38,044 nucleotides of DNA. It comes from JBCCQH01 sp039024435 (lineage in GTDB: Bacteria > Bacteroidota > Bacteroidia > J057 > JADKCL01). The stretch is taken from positions 1 through 38,044 of the forward strand of contig JBCCQH010000074.1 of the NCBI GenBank assembly GCA_039024435.1, in the 5' to 3' direction. Under the pieces are notes generated by a model. The model was not told where the DNA came from. It did no database searches and saw only the letters and a list, made by a program, of their open reading frames with translations. This document shows positions 31,011-38,044 of the stretch, in pieces. Position numbers and translations under genes: made by a program. Position 1 is the first letter of the stretch, and each line of letters begins with the position of its first letter.

Positions 31011-32687
31011 TCATTTCACCTCATACCTATCCGCTTTCTGGTTCGCATTGGGGGTGACGTCGACCTCGCCGTCGATCAGCTTGATCTTACCCCCCTCGCA
31101 ATCCTTGAGCTTGGTTGCGAAGGTAGCGTTCGAAATATTGTTGGCCTTTGAAAACTCCCTGGCCCAGGCCAGCCACAGGTACTTGAATTGGATGCCTGGG
31201 TTGTCGATGCCGTTTTTGCCTTTTCCGAGGGCGTAGAAGTAAGTATTGTTCGATAGCGACCCACCCGCCGCCGCTTCTCTCACGCAGATGAAACGGGCGC
31301 CTTCCCCGGCGAGTTTTGCGTAGGCATCGACCACCTCGGAATTCTCACCCTTGGACTTTTGGGGATCAATCTGGAGTGCTCCGGTCAGATTTGTATCGCC
31401 CGACTGCGCATGGTCCCGGCGGTATTCGTCCGGAATTCCGGCCGTATTGGGATCGGAAAGGTCCTTGGGCACCATATTGGCCGCAAAACCTTCTCCACTG
31501 TCGGCGACATGAATCACGTACCCCGGCCAATCGACTGCGTGCTGGTAAAGCATCTCGAGGGTATGGGGAGCGGCCCCGTAGCGGACGATGGCTTTGAAGA
31601 AATAGGGATCGATCAGTGCCACGTTATTATCGTCCAGGAGGTGGTCGCCGGTTACCCGCTGCTGGATTTTTCCTTTGAACGCTCCGTCAAAACCAGCTTT
31701 AATTTCTACCGGGACTTTTTTGTTGGCCTGAATTTCTACTCCGCTGATCGCAGCTTCCGTCTTTTTGTAATCGTCAGAGTCGACAGCATATTTATCTCGG
31801 AAGTCGGTTCTGAGCTGAGCTTTCAGTTGGTCAGCGTCGTCGTAAGCTGTGTAGGGCGCCTTGTTAACCTCAGCAAAAGTAAAGTCTTTGTGCGTACCTT
31901 TTTTGGTGAGGACCTTGTTGGAAGATTCCAGTTTTCCCGAATATAGATTGCTCCAATCGAATCCGAATCCCTGGATGATCGGCAGTGGAATCTTGCTCTT
32001 GTTTTGCAGTATCCCGGCCGATTGGGTCTGAATGTACTGATCAATGGCGGCTTGGGCATTGGCTCCTTGGTTGACAACATTGGCGTTTGGCTTTTCCATC
32101 GCCTTGCCCAATTCATTGGGGATCTGCTGCCGGGCAATTGCGTCAAAAGTATTGGGCTGGCCAGCGACAAACTTTTTTGAGAGGCGAACCTGCTCACTGC
32201 TTTGGATGTCTTCCGTGATGCTGGTGCCGGCGGGATTGCCCTTTTCCGCGTACAGTTCCGCCGCCTTATTGATGGCGCCTACTTTGGTTGGGGCATTGGG
32301 GATCTGGTCGGCTGGCAGTTGGTAAACGAAGCCCTTGGTCGGTCCTGCGCTGGGTTCATGAAAATTGTGCTTGGGCTTTTCTTCGAGGGCGCCCTGCTTG
32401 CCGGCCTGGCGGAGACTCTTTCGCTGGAGCGGCACTTGCCCGGAGAGGTTGGGTGTGGCCGGTTGCACTGTAGATTGGAGGGCGCCCAAACGCTTTACGA
32501 CCGGACTTTGATCGGCCAGATTTTGCATTTGGTGCAAGCGGGTGACCCTTTCATCCCGGAATTCCATCGGGGGTGGGCCGCCTTTTTTCGGGCGCGCCAT
32601 TTGCGCACCGGTCCGGTCGGGCGGAGTGCTTTCCCTTGACTGCCCGGAATTGGCGGGAGCATTTTTGTGGCGTACTACCCGGTTCAT
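31011..32687 (-). CDS. Large protein with eCIS-cargo-type N-terminal leader
   Basis: 558 residues, no signal peptide. The first 100 residues are basic, Pro/Gln-rich and disordered. They contain RLHQMQNLADQSPVVKRLGA and then VPLQRK. This LADxSPxVxxLxALQ...QRK arrangement is the form seen in Bacteroidota proteins linked to extracellular contractile injection systems (DUF4157-type proteins and putative cargo); the match is by eye. The body (110-558) has long helical and mixed segments, including AGFDGAFKGKIQQRVTGDHL and CVREAAAGGSLSNNTYFYALG, and no HExxH or other catalytic motif I can name. A promoter (TTTG, 20 bases, TAAATTAT) lies immediately ahead, and the MauG-like remnant's stop overlaps its ATG. 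No eCIS structural genes are in the window. Toxin or accessory function is inference. Confidence 0.72.
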   Translation of the reverse strand: MNRVVRHKNAPANSGQSRESTPPDRTGAQMARPKKGGPPPMEFRDERVTRLHQMQNLADQSPVVKRLGALQSTVQPATPNLSGQVPLQRKSLRQAGKQGALEEKPKHNFHEPSAGPTKGFVYQLPADQIPNAPTKVGAINKAAELYAEKGNPAGTSITEDIQSSEQVRLSKKFVAGQPNTFDAIARQQIPNELGKAMEKPNANVVNQGANAQAAIDQYIQTQSAGILQNKSKIPLPIIQGFGFDWSNLYSGKLESSNKVLTKKGTHKDFTFAEVNKAPYTAYDDADQLKAQLRTDFRDKYAVDSDDYKKTEAAISGVEIQANKKVPVEIKAGFDGAFKGKIQQRVTGDHLLDDNNVALIDPYFFKAIVRYGAAPHTLEMLYQHAVDWPGYVIHVADSGEGFAANMVPKDLSDPNTAGIPDEYRRDHAQSGDTNLTGALQIDPQKSKGENSEVVDAYAKLAGEGARFICVREAAAGGSLSNNTYFYALGKGKNGIDNPGIQFKYLWLAWAREFSKANNISNATFATKLKDCEGGKIKLIDGEVDVTPNANQKADRYEVK

Positions 32688-32887
32688 AGAAATAATTTAC
32701 CACCTTTTGGCCGCTGGTCCAAATTCGATCCGGGAATGGCATCTCCCCTCACAAAAACGGATCGCTGTACTTTTCCCTCCCGGGCAATCGACCCATCCGT
32801 CAGCGTGTGCAGAAACGCCACCAGGGCCTCCTTCTCCGATGGGATCAGGGTGAGCCCCATCGGAGCGTCCCCGGGCGGGCCATCGGT
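32684..32887 (-). pseudogene. 3' remnant of a MauG/cytochrome-c-peroxidase-type gene
   Basis: The frame ending at TGA 32684-32686 is open back only to an in-frame TGA at 32888. It reads MGLTLIPSEKEALVAFLHTL followed by TDGSIAREGK, which closely resembles the conserved last helix of di-heme cytochrome c peroxidases (LTxxEKxDLxAFLxTLTD). No CxxCH heme motif remains upstream, so the main body is lost. The stop overlaps the start of the eCIS-leader gene by four bases. Confidence 0.6.
32692..32723 (-). promoter_or_regulatory. Putative promoter of the eCIS-leader cassette
   Basis: On the minus strand TTTG (32720-32723), 20 bases, then TAAATTAT (32692-32699). The -33 box is exact; the -7 box differs at two bases. 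It ends 4 bases before the ATG at 32687, so the mRNA would be nearly leaderless. It lies inside the remnant frame. Confidence 0.45.
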
Positions 32888-32984
32888 TCATTGCGTCAAA
32901 ATGAGCGCTTGGTATTGAGACGCGCACGGGGAAATACCCTGCCGGGGGATCGATGGCGATGGTGGATTTTTTGTTTCGGGGGAT

Positions 32985-33061
32985 TCCGCTTCCCGGATCA
33001 CCGGGAGGCGGACCCGGCTATCCGCACTCAATCTTGGTCCGCTTCCCGGGGGCGGACCAAG
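32985..33061. repeat. Two adjacent GC-rich hairpins downstream of scpA
   Basis: Hairpin one: TCCGCTTCCCGG (32985-32996) with CCGGGAGGCGGA (33001-33012), loop ATCA, one G-T pair. Hairpin two: CTTGGTCCGC (33033-33042) with GCGGACCAAG (33052-33061). They share the core GCTTCCCGG. They lie 40 to 120 bases after the scpA stop on the minus strand, without T-runs. They may be palindromic repeats rather than simple terminators. The rest of 32888-33102 shows no gene. Confidence 0.65.
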
Positions 33062-33102
33062 GATTTCAGACAATTGCTCCTATCCGTATCCCAGTGAGGA
33101 CC

Positions 33103-33870
33103 CTACGCCGCTTCGTAGTCCAGGCTGCACATCCAGAAATTGTTGTAGCCCTTGCCCACAATCAGGCGGAGCTTCTGCTGCTGGGCCATTTCCAGCACCG
33201 AAAGAAAGGTAAACACGGCGAAAATCTTGTTTGGCTGGTCCAGGATAAAGCTCACAAAATCCACCCGCTGCTTTTGGCTCACCCGCGCAGCGATCAAATC
33301 CTTGACCTGGTCCACCGTATAGGGATACTTGCGGATTACGTGCTTGGGGCGCTCAAGGCGGTCCTGGTGCCGCTCCCACACCCGCTTGAAGGTCCGCATG
33401 ATCGTGTACAAATCGATCCCGATCAATTCTTCCTCCGGGAATTCACTTTGTAGGAACAGCTTTTCCTCGGCCTTGGCGAAGGGGCGCTTGAAGAACTGCG
33501 CCGCTTCTTGCTCCATCTTTTTCAGATCTTCCTGTACCGCCTTGAAGCGCTTGTACTCGAGGAGGCGTTCCATTAATTCCTGCCGGGGATCCACCTCATT
33601 GCCCGCCTCGTCAAATACCGGGCGGGGCAAGAGCATTTTGGCCTTGATGCGCATCAGCGTACTGGCCACCAGGATAAATTCCGAAGCCACATCGATATTC
33701 AGCGCCTCCAACTGATTGATGTAGGCAAGGAAATCATTCGTGATGGTGGCGATGGGAATATCGTGGATGTCGAGTTCGTCCCGCTCGATGAAAAACAACA
33801 ACAGATCGAACGGCCCCTCGAAGATGGGCAGTTGAATGCGGTAAGTTTCCGGTGCAGTGACGACGCTCAT
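33103..33870 (-). CDS. scpA: Segregation and condensation protein A
   Basis: 255 residues from the ATG at 33870; the frame begins at 33915 but the first 15 codons do not look like family sequence. The kleisin start is clear: YRIQLPIFEGPFDLLLFFIERDELDIHDIPIATIT, then ASEFILVASTLMRIKAKMLLPRP. The end has the winged-helix part KQRVDFVSFI to VFTFLSVLEMAQQQKLRL. ScpA bridges the SMC heads and binds ScpB in the chromosome-organising complex. The partner genes scpB and smc are not in the window. It is a housekeeping anchor on the edge of the accessory region. Confidence 0.95.
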   Translation of the reverse strand: MSVVTAPETYRIQLPIFEGPFDLLLFFIERDELDIHDIPIATITNDFLAYINQLEALNIDVASEFILVASTLMRIKAKMLLPRPVFDEAGNEVDPRQELMERLLEYKRFKAVQEDLKKMEQEAAQFFKRPFAKAEEKLFLQSEFPEEELIGIDLYTIMRTFKRVWERHQDRLERPKHVIRKYPYTVDQVKDLIAARVSQKQRVDFVSFILDQPNKIFAVFTFLSVLEMAQQQKLRLIVGKGYNNFWMCSLDYEAA

Positions 33871-34008
33871 ATTCTGATTGGAAGCAGAATACAAACATGG
33901 CGTACGTACCGGCAATCTGAAACCAAAATTTATTCACATTTGAACAAATGGAGGCACAGTGGACTCATCCTGGAACCCTGAGATGGGTTGGTTTTACTTG
34001 GCGTCGCG

Positions 34009-34422
34009 CTAGAGAAAGTCAGCCAATTCATCTACGGTTAAAACCGTGATGGAATGCGCAAGTTCATTATTGAGCATGGAAGGGATGTGCTCTCCGATTT
34101 TGGGATCGGTGGAGACAAGAACATACCGGCTATTGTCACCGTTATCCTGACTTTGCCGGGCGTGCATCAGATCTAACAGATCAGCATAATCTCCGACACG
34201 TGGGTGGCCCATTTGCGCGGTTTCGATATAGGTGGTCGAACCATTGTCTTCGAAAACAAAGTCAATTTGTGACGATCCGGAGAGTGAGGCGGTCGGCATC
34301 GTTACATCGGATCTAACCGTTCGTTCCCCCGCAACTTGGGCGATAACTGTGCCGACCTGTTCCACCAAACTGGGTTCGACGGCTACTTCACTGGAAAAAA
34401 CTATGTTTCTGAAGAAACTCAT
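34009..34422 (-). CDS. Orphan protein with possible degenerate PD-(D/E)xK-like fold
   Basis: 137 residues, no signal peptide. The segment SQIDFVFEDNGSTTYIETAQ resembles the core of restriction-endonuclease-like proteins, where an Asp on one strand (IDFVFED) is followed by a strand with ExK. Here the second strand reads IETAQ, so the Lys is missing. The rest, RYVLVSTDPKIGEHIPSMLN and ITVLTVDELADFL, fits the C-terminal strands of such a fold. I am not certain of the family. The gene is alone, and the DNA around it is AT-rich, unlike the flanking scpA, which suggests transfer. Confidence 0.6.
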   Translation of the reverse strand: MSFFRNIVFSSEVAVEPSLVEQVGTVIAQVAGERTVRSDVTMPTASLSGSSQIDFVFEDNGSTTYIETAQMGHPRVGDYADLLDLMHARQSQDNGDNSRYVLVSTDPKIGEHIPSMLNNELAHSITVLTVDELADFL

Positions 34423-34915
34423 GCTAAACCAATCTGGTACAACAATAATTAAATATGCTGAGTTTTGCCTTAAAAGTGCGCAGATGCTACAAGGTAATTT
34501 TATAGGCGCGATTTTTCATCCGGGAACTGAGAGGCTGTTTAAATTTAATTCTGCGATTTTGTCCGGCTTTTAAGTTAGCAAAAATTGGCTTTCCCTGTAA
34601 AGGGAGGCCGATTTTCCCTTTTCTAACCAACCCCCTCTAATCAATTTCGTTCCAAATGATTTTCCTGGACTGTCCATATTGCACACTCGCGCACAGAGTA
34701 TAGCAGGTAGTACTCCAGAGTACATTTTTTAGGACTCCAGCGTAAAAAGCCAATTCAACTTTTTTTCTCCAATCCAAGATATATCCCGGCAAAGCAAGAG
34801 GTTCAAAGTCGTCTCATTCGTCTGGGTCAGGGTTTAAGTCATTTTTGGAACCGTAAAAGAAAGGATATAATTCTATACCTAAATCTAGTAGGTGATCAGG
34901 GAGGGACAGCATACT
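34423..34915. other. AT-rich stretch without a gene
   Basis: No coding frame was supported on either strand. Two structures are visible: an imperfect 15-bp hairpin with several G-T pairs at 34582-34614, and a 6-bp stem GTACTC/GAGTAC at 34710-34723 followed by ATTTTTT on plus. The latter looks like a terminator without an obvious plus-strand gene ahead of it, so a short non-coding RNA is conceivable. Confidence 0.5.
34710..34730 (+). terminator. Terminator-like hairpin with T-run, no upstream gene
   Basis: GTACTC (34710-34715), loop CA, GAGTAC (34718-34723), then ATTTTTT. The stem is short but the form is that of a plus-strand intrinsic terminator. Confidence 0.4.
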
Positions 34916-35134
34916 TCATGGCGGTTTTGTTTCGAACTCGTACAGTTCGACCATGAAACCGGCGACAAAGCTGACAGCTTCGAGTTGCGGCGTTTCAAGG
35001 TCTTGGGAAATATCGGTCGCGTTCATCGCCAATCGCATAAGCACGTCCAGGTGCTTTCGTAGGGTTTGGGCGTAATCTCGTTCGTTGTCGATTCCAATGG
35101 GGAGGCGAAGAAGCAAGTGGCTTTGGCTTTTCAT
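34916..35134 (-). CDS. Small soluble protein of unknown function
   Basis: 72 residues, helical (RDYAQTLRKHLDVLMRLAMN, QLEAVSFVAGFMVELYEFE), with no signal or membrane segment. It begins 19 bases after the stop of the large T9SS type-B protein and is probably in its transcript. No family recognised; the gene is supported by position, start context and regular helical pattern. Confidence 0.6.
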   Translation of the reverse strand: MKSQSHLLLRLPIGIDNERDYAQTLRKHLDVLMRLAMNATDISQDLETPQLEAVSFVAGFMVELYEFETKPP

Positions 35135-35153
35135 ATCAGTTTGATTTATTAGG

Positions 35154-38044
35154 TCAATTGTCTCGTTTTATGGTCAATCCCCCCGCAAGCAGCGCATCTT
35201 TTTCACCGATGCGGTTGAGCTTGTACCAGTACACTCCATCGGGCAAAGTCCCGGGGTTCCACTCGCGTTGCAGCGGGCGAATGTGGGCCACACGACCACC
35301 TGAACGGTTATAAAGGTGAACCTCGTACTCTTCAGGACTAATGCTCTCTTGCCAGGTGATCAGCCAAGTATCGTTTAGGCCGTCATCATTGGGAGAGAGG
35401 AAGCCGGGGATCAGGATGGGGAAGTCACTCGGAAGAATCTGCACCCTTATCGTATCCTCTCTCCCCGTACAACTTCCGGTGCGTGGCGTAAGTGAGACAA
35501 TCGCCTCACCGGGATTCAACTGATCGAAGAGTTCCACGGGGATTATAAGCGGCACGTCCAGGCCGGGAAAGACCTGATCGCTGACACCCGCGCTTTGAGA
35601 AGGCGATACATTCATCGAATCGATGACCTGCCAGTGGTATATCGTGGTGGGCACATCGGTGCTCAGGCGAATTTCGATGTGCTGCCCGCGAGAGATTTTG
35701 AAGGGGCGTTTAACGAGATTCCAGGATGGTACAGGCGCGACTTCGGCGATCCGGCTCAAACTATCGACACAACCAAAGCTATTGGAGAGCACGCAAGTTA
35801 CCAAATCACCATTTTGAAGACCATCGCTTTGGAATAGGTCAAATGCACCTACTGTGCTGTCGCCGTTAACCTCCCACTGGTAGCCGCTCACCCCGCTGGC
35901 CACCGCGCGAAGAGTCATCTGATCACCCTTACACACAGGCGGGGGGGGAAAGATCGCCAGGGAGTCGCCCGTTGGTTGTGGATGAATGGTAAGGGTGATG
36001 ATGGTGCTGTCCGGACAAGCCCCCTGTGTTCTGTGGCGGATGTTGTAGGTGCCCGCCGTTGTAGTACTAAGATCAATCGTTCCCGACGAATCAGCAAAGA
36101 TGAGGTCAGGAGAAGTACAAGAAAACATCCCCCCGATCATTGAAAGGCTATCCAACATTAACGGCGGTCCCCCCGCGCAAACTTCTTCGACTCGATATGC
36201 GAAAAAAGGATCTTCCATCTCCAGGATAGTAATCGTGTCCACTGGATCGAAGGCACAACGGTTGTTCAGGTCCAGGGAAAGGGCAAAGGTTCCCGGACCG
36301 GTTGCCGACAAGTCTACCTCTCCACAGTCGCGCACCGAAAAGGATAGACCAGTCCCGCCAATGAAGGTCCCCAACGAATCACCAACTATCAGCGGCTTCG
36401 GATCATTCCCTTCGGTGCAGTAATACGGCTCTGAGAAACCGATCTCGCTCAGCGAATCAACACCCACGACCCTGATCGTTTGGCTGAAGCTGGTTTGGCA
36501 GCCGCCGCTCAGGGCGTAGGTGACGTTGAAGGTGCCGGTGTCACTTTGTAGGAGATCGATCCGTCCGCTGTCCGGGTCGATGACAAGGCCGCTGTCGGCG
36601 GAAAAAGTTCCACCGGGTGCGCCGATGATGACAGGAAGTGGATCGCTTTCGTTCTGACAAAAGTCCCCCGCAGGATAGCTAAACTGTGCCGATGCGCTGG
36701 GGAAAATCTCCACTGTGGCGGTATCATAAGCCGGGCAAGTGCCAGGGCTAGTGTAAGCAATGTGGTGGATGCCAGGACCACTTTGGCCGATGTCCAGCCG
36801 TCCGTTCATCGAATCGATCACCGTGGACGAAGTGAGCGCGGTAAAATTCCCGCCGCCTGTACCCAAATTGATCGGGAAGGGATCAGGGTCGCCAGTACAA
36901 TAGGCAGGACTAGGATAGCCAATGTCGGCGATGTCGCAAGGCACAACCAGCAGGGTTGCCCACGCAGTGTCAGCGCAAGGAAGCGCCGCACGATAGCCCA
37001 AGACGAGGATTTCCCCACCCGAAAGTCCAAGACCATTTGGACCGGAAAGAGGTAGCACCGCGTTGGGACCGCTGTAAAGCGCCGAATCGTGGAGAAACAC
37101 CCCGCACCAGCCAGGCGGCAAGGGGCCAAAGCTGATCGTGTCGTCCAAGCAAAGGGAACCCGTTGAGGTTCCCAGCGAGGAGGTATAGGCAGTATCGATC
37201 ACCAAACCCGTCACTGCCAGGGAGGTATCGGAGCAAGCTCCCACTGGTCGGTAGTAAACATCAAAGGTTCCCGGTTGCGAGGCGGCCGGTTCGATTTGTC
37301 CCAATTGGCCAAAGCTCACCCCAACTGGATCGCTCCAAAATGTCCCTCCCGGCAAACCGGAAACAAAGCCCGGCACCGCCACCGCATCGTTCTGGCATAA
37401 CCAGGGCGGAGAACCCAGCGCAGGGTAAGTAACCTGCGCGGTAGCCGGAGCGCTCACCACCACTTCGACGATGGCGGTATCATAGCAAGGAAGGTGCGGG
37501 ATGTATAGCAAATTATGCGTTCCCGGCTGACAGCCCGCCGGGTCGATCTGGCCCCGGAGGCTGTCAAGCACGAGAACATTCCCGGTGGGGTCCGCAAAAT
37601 AGCCTAATCCCAGGCTTGGAATTAATGTAGCAGAATCGGCCACCGGATAGTTAACAGAAGCATTGCAAAAAGCCAGTTGATTTTGTCCATTGTAGAGCGC
37701 CACAGATTGCGCGGCTGTAATGATGTCAATCTTGAATTGCAGTGTGTCGCCACAAAGGGGGTGATTGGTACGATATTCGAAGCGACTGTCAATCCCTGAA
37801 GAACCATTGTAAACCGGAATTTCACCATTTGCCAGAACTACGAAACCTGAAGGGCCAACCTCACAACAAAATGAACCGGAGGTATTTGGCCCTAGGGTGA
37901 CAACAGGAACGGCGTTTGGATCGGTCGTGCAGACCAGCGTGTCCGAATAGACCACCACAGCGTAGTCACCGATAAGACAAACGGTATCTGATACTGCGTA
38001 GGTGTAGTTGAAGCTACCCAGAGTGGTTGTTTTGACCAGCGTAA
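35154..38044 (-). CDS. Large T9SS type-B surface protein (N-terminus beyond right edge)
   Basis: 962 residues are visible and the frame stays open to the right edge, so the start is outside the window. Most of the protein consists of beta-sandwich repeats of about 85-95 residues with the recurrent phrase GG.FS...G..ID...G.IDL..S..GTF.V.Y, for example in GGTFSADSGLVIDPDSGRID. The last 90 residues (LIPGFLSPNDDGLNDTWLI onward to GGLTIKRDN) are the gliding-motility-associated (CHU_C, type-B) sorting domain. It is an adhesin-like surface protein. No enzymatic domain was seen. Several repeats share near-identical phrases at protein level but differ at DNA level. Confidence 0.9.
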   Translation of the reverse strand, partial: TLVKTTTLGSFNYTYAVSDTVCLIGDYAVVVYSDTLVCTTDPNAVPVVTLGPNTSGSFCCEVGPSGFVVLANGEIPVYNGSSGIDSRFEYRTNHPLCGDTLQFKIDIITAAQSVALYNGQNQLAFCNASVNYPVADSATLIPSLGLGYFADPTGNVLVLDSLRGQIDPAGCQPGTHNLLYIPHLPCYDTAIVEVVVSAPATAQVTYPALGSPPWLCQNDAVAVPGFVSGLPGGTFWSDPVGVSFGQLGQIEPAASQPGTFDVYYRPVGACSDTSLAVTGLVIDTAYTSSLGTSTGSLCLDDTISFGPLPPGWCGVFLHDSALYSGPNAVLPLSGPNGLGLSGGEILVLGYRAALPCADTAWATLLVVPCDIADIGYPSPAYCTGDPDPFPINLGTGGGNFTALTSSTVIDSMNGRLDIGQSGPGIHHIAYTSPGTCPAYDTATVEIFPSASAQFSYPAGDFCQNESDPLPVIIGAPGGTFSADSGLVIDPDSGRIDLLQSDTGTFNVTYALSGGCQTSFSQTIRVVGVDSLSEIGFSEPYYCTEGNDPKPLIVGDSLGTFIGGTGLSFSVRDCGEVDLSATGPGTFALSLDLNNRCAFDPVDTITILEMEDPFFAYRVEEVCAGGPPLMLDSLSMIGGMFSCTSPDLIFADSSGTIDLSTTTAGTYNIRHRTQGACPDSTIITLTIHPQPTGDSLAIFPPPPVCKGDQMTLRAVASGVSGYQWEVNGDSTVGAFDLFQSDGLQNGDLVTCVLSNSFGCVDSLSRIAEVAPVPSWNLVKRPFKISRGQHIEIRLSTDVPTTIYHWQVIDSMNVSPSQSAGVSDQVFPGLDVPLIIPVELFDQLNPGEAIVSLTPRTGSCTGREDTIRVQILPSDFPILIPGFLSPNDDGLNDTWLITWQESISPEEYEVHLYNRSGGRVAHIRPLQREWNPGTLPDGVYWYKLNRIGEKDALLAGGLTIKRDN

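Noticed and set aside
30183..32687. Complete eCIS gene cluster
   Set aside because: No sheath, tube, baseplate, spike or AAA+ ATPase gene is present; only a leader-like protein is seen.

Overview
The window is chromosomal DNA of a GC-rich member of the phylum Bacteroidota, most likely a Saprospira/Lewinella-type lineage (the finer placement is inference). Supporting signs are: four proteins with type IX secretion (T9SS) C-terminal sorting regions (9771-12077, 13547-15391, 26957-28357, 35154-38044); promoters of the Bacteroidota form (TTTG, about 19 bases, TAnnTTTG); little use of Shine-Dalgarno sites; and families typical of the phylum such as DUF2911, DUF5989, M61 peptidase and secreted thioredoxin-fold proteins.

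Layout. 1-4019 is a minus-strand block: a membrane protein, a pair of exported thioredoxin-fold proteins, a cyclase-family hydrolase and an RfaE2-type heptose-phosphate adenylyltransferase. 4070-16004 is a plus-strand block: an alpha/beta hydrolase coupled to an exported leucine-rich-repeat protein, a bacterial poly(ADP-ribose) glycohydrolase-like protein with a strong terminator, a small exported protein, an M61 peptidase with PDZ domain, two T9SS cargo proteins, a 49-residue DUF5989 membrane protein, a dienelactone hydrolase and a small unknown protein. Two minus-strand tRNA genes (Lys-TTT then Leu-GAG) with a textbook promoter and a terminator follow at 16012-16262, then a TPR/SH3-like membrane protein and an S1/P1 nuclease. 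18108-22204 is mostly housekeeping on the minus strand: an exported helical protein, RluE-type pseudouridine synthase, glycine C-acetyltransferase (kbl) and a DUF2911 protein.

From 22.2 kb the window becomes accessory. A 909-residue NACHT NTPase with pentapeptide-like and leucine-rich repeats (NLR-like, a plausible anti-phage protein) sits between gene-free stretches of 1.0 and 0.5 kb, one of which holds a 183-bp inverted-repeat-bounded element. After a small exported protein and a T9SS cargo comes a three-gene minus-strand cassette (28614-32687). It encodes a 558-residue protein whose N-terminus looks like the leader of proteins linked to extracellular contractile injection systems (eCIS), a three-helix membrane protein and an exported HELLH metallopeptidase-like protein. 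The cassette is flanked by two gene remnants: the C-terminal end of a MauG/cytochrome-c-peroxidase gene upstream, and the frameshifted N-terminal end of an AlkD-type DNA-alkylation-repair gene downstream. The window closes with scpA, an orphan protein resembling a degenerate nuclease fold, an AT-rich gene-free stretch, a 72-residue small protein, and a very large T9SS type-B surface protein running off the right edge.

Intergenic DNA carries a recurring vocabulary (TTTCC/AATTG words, AGAAATC heptamer arrays, long palindromes) that looks like dispersed non-coding repeats. No insertion sequence, CRISPR array, rRNA or complete prophage was seen.
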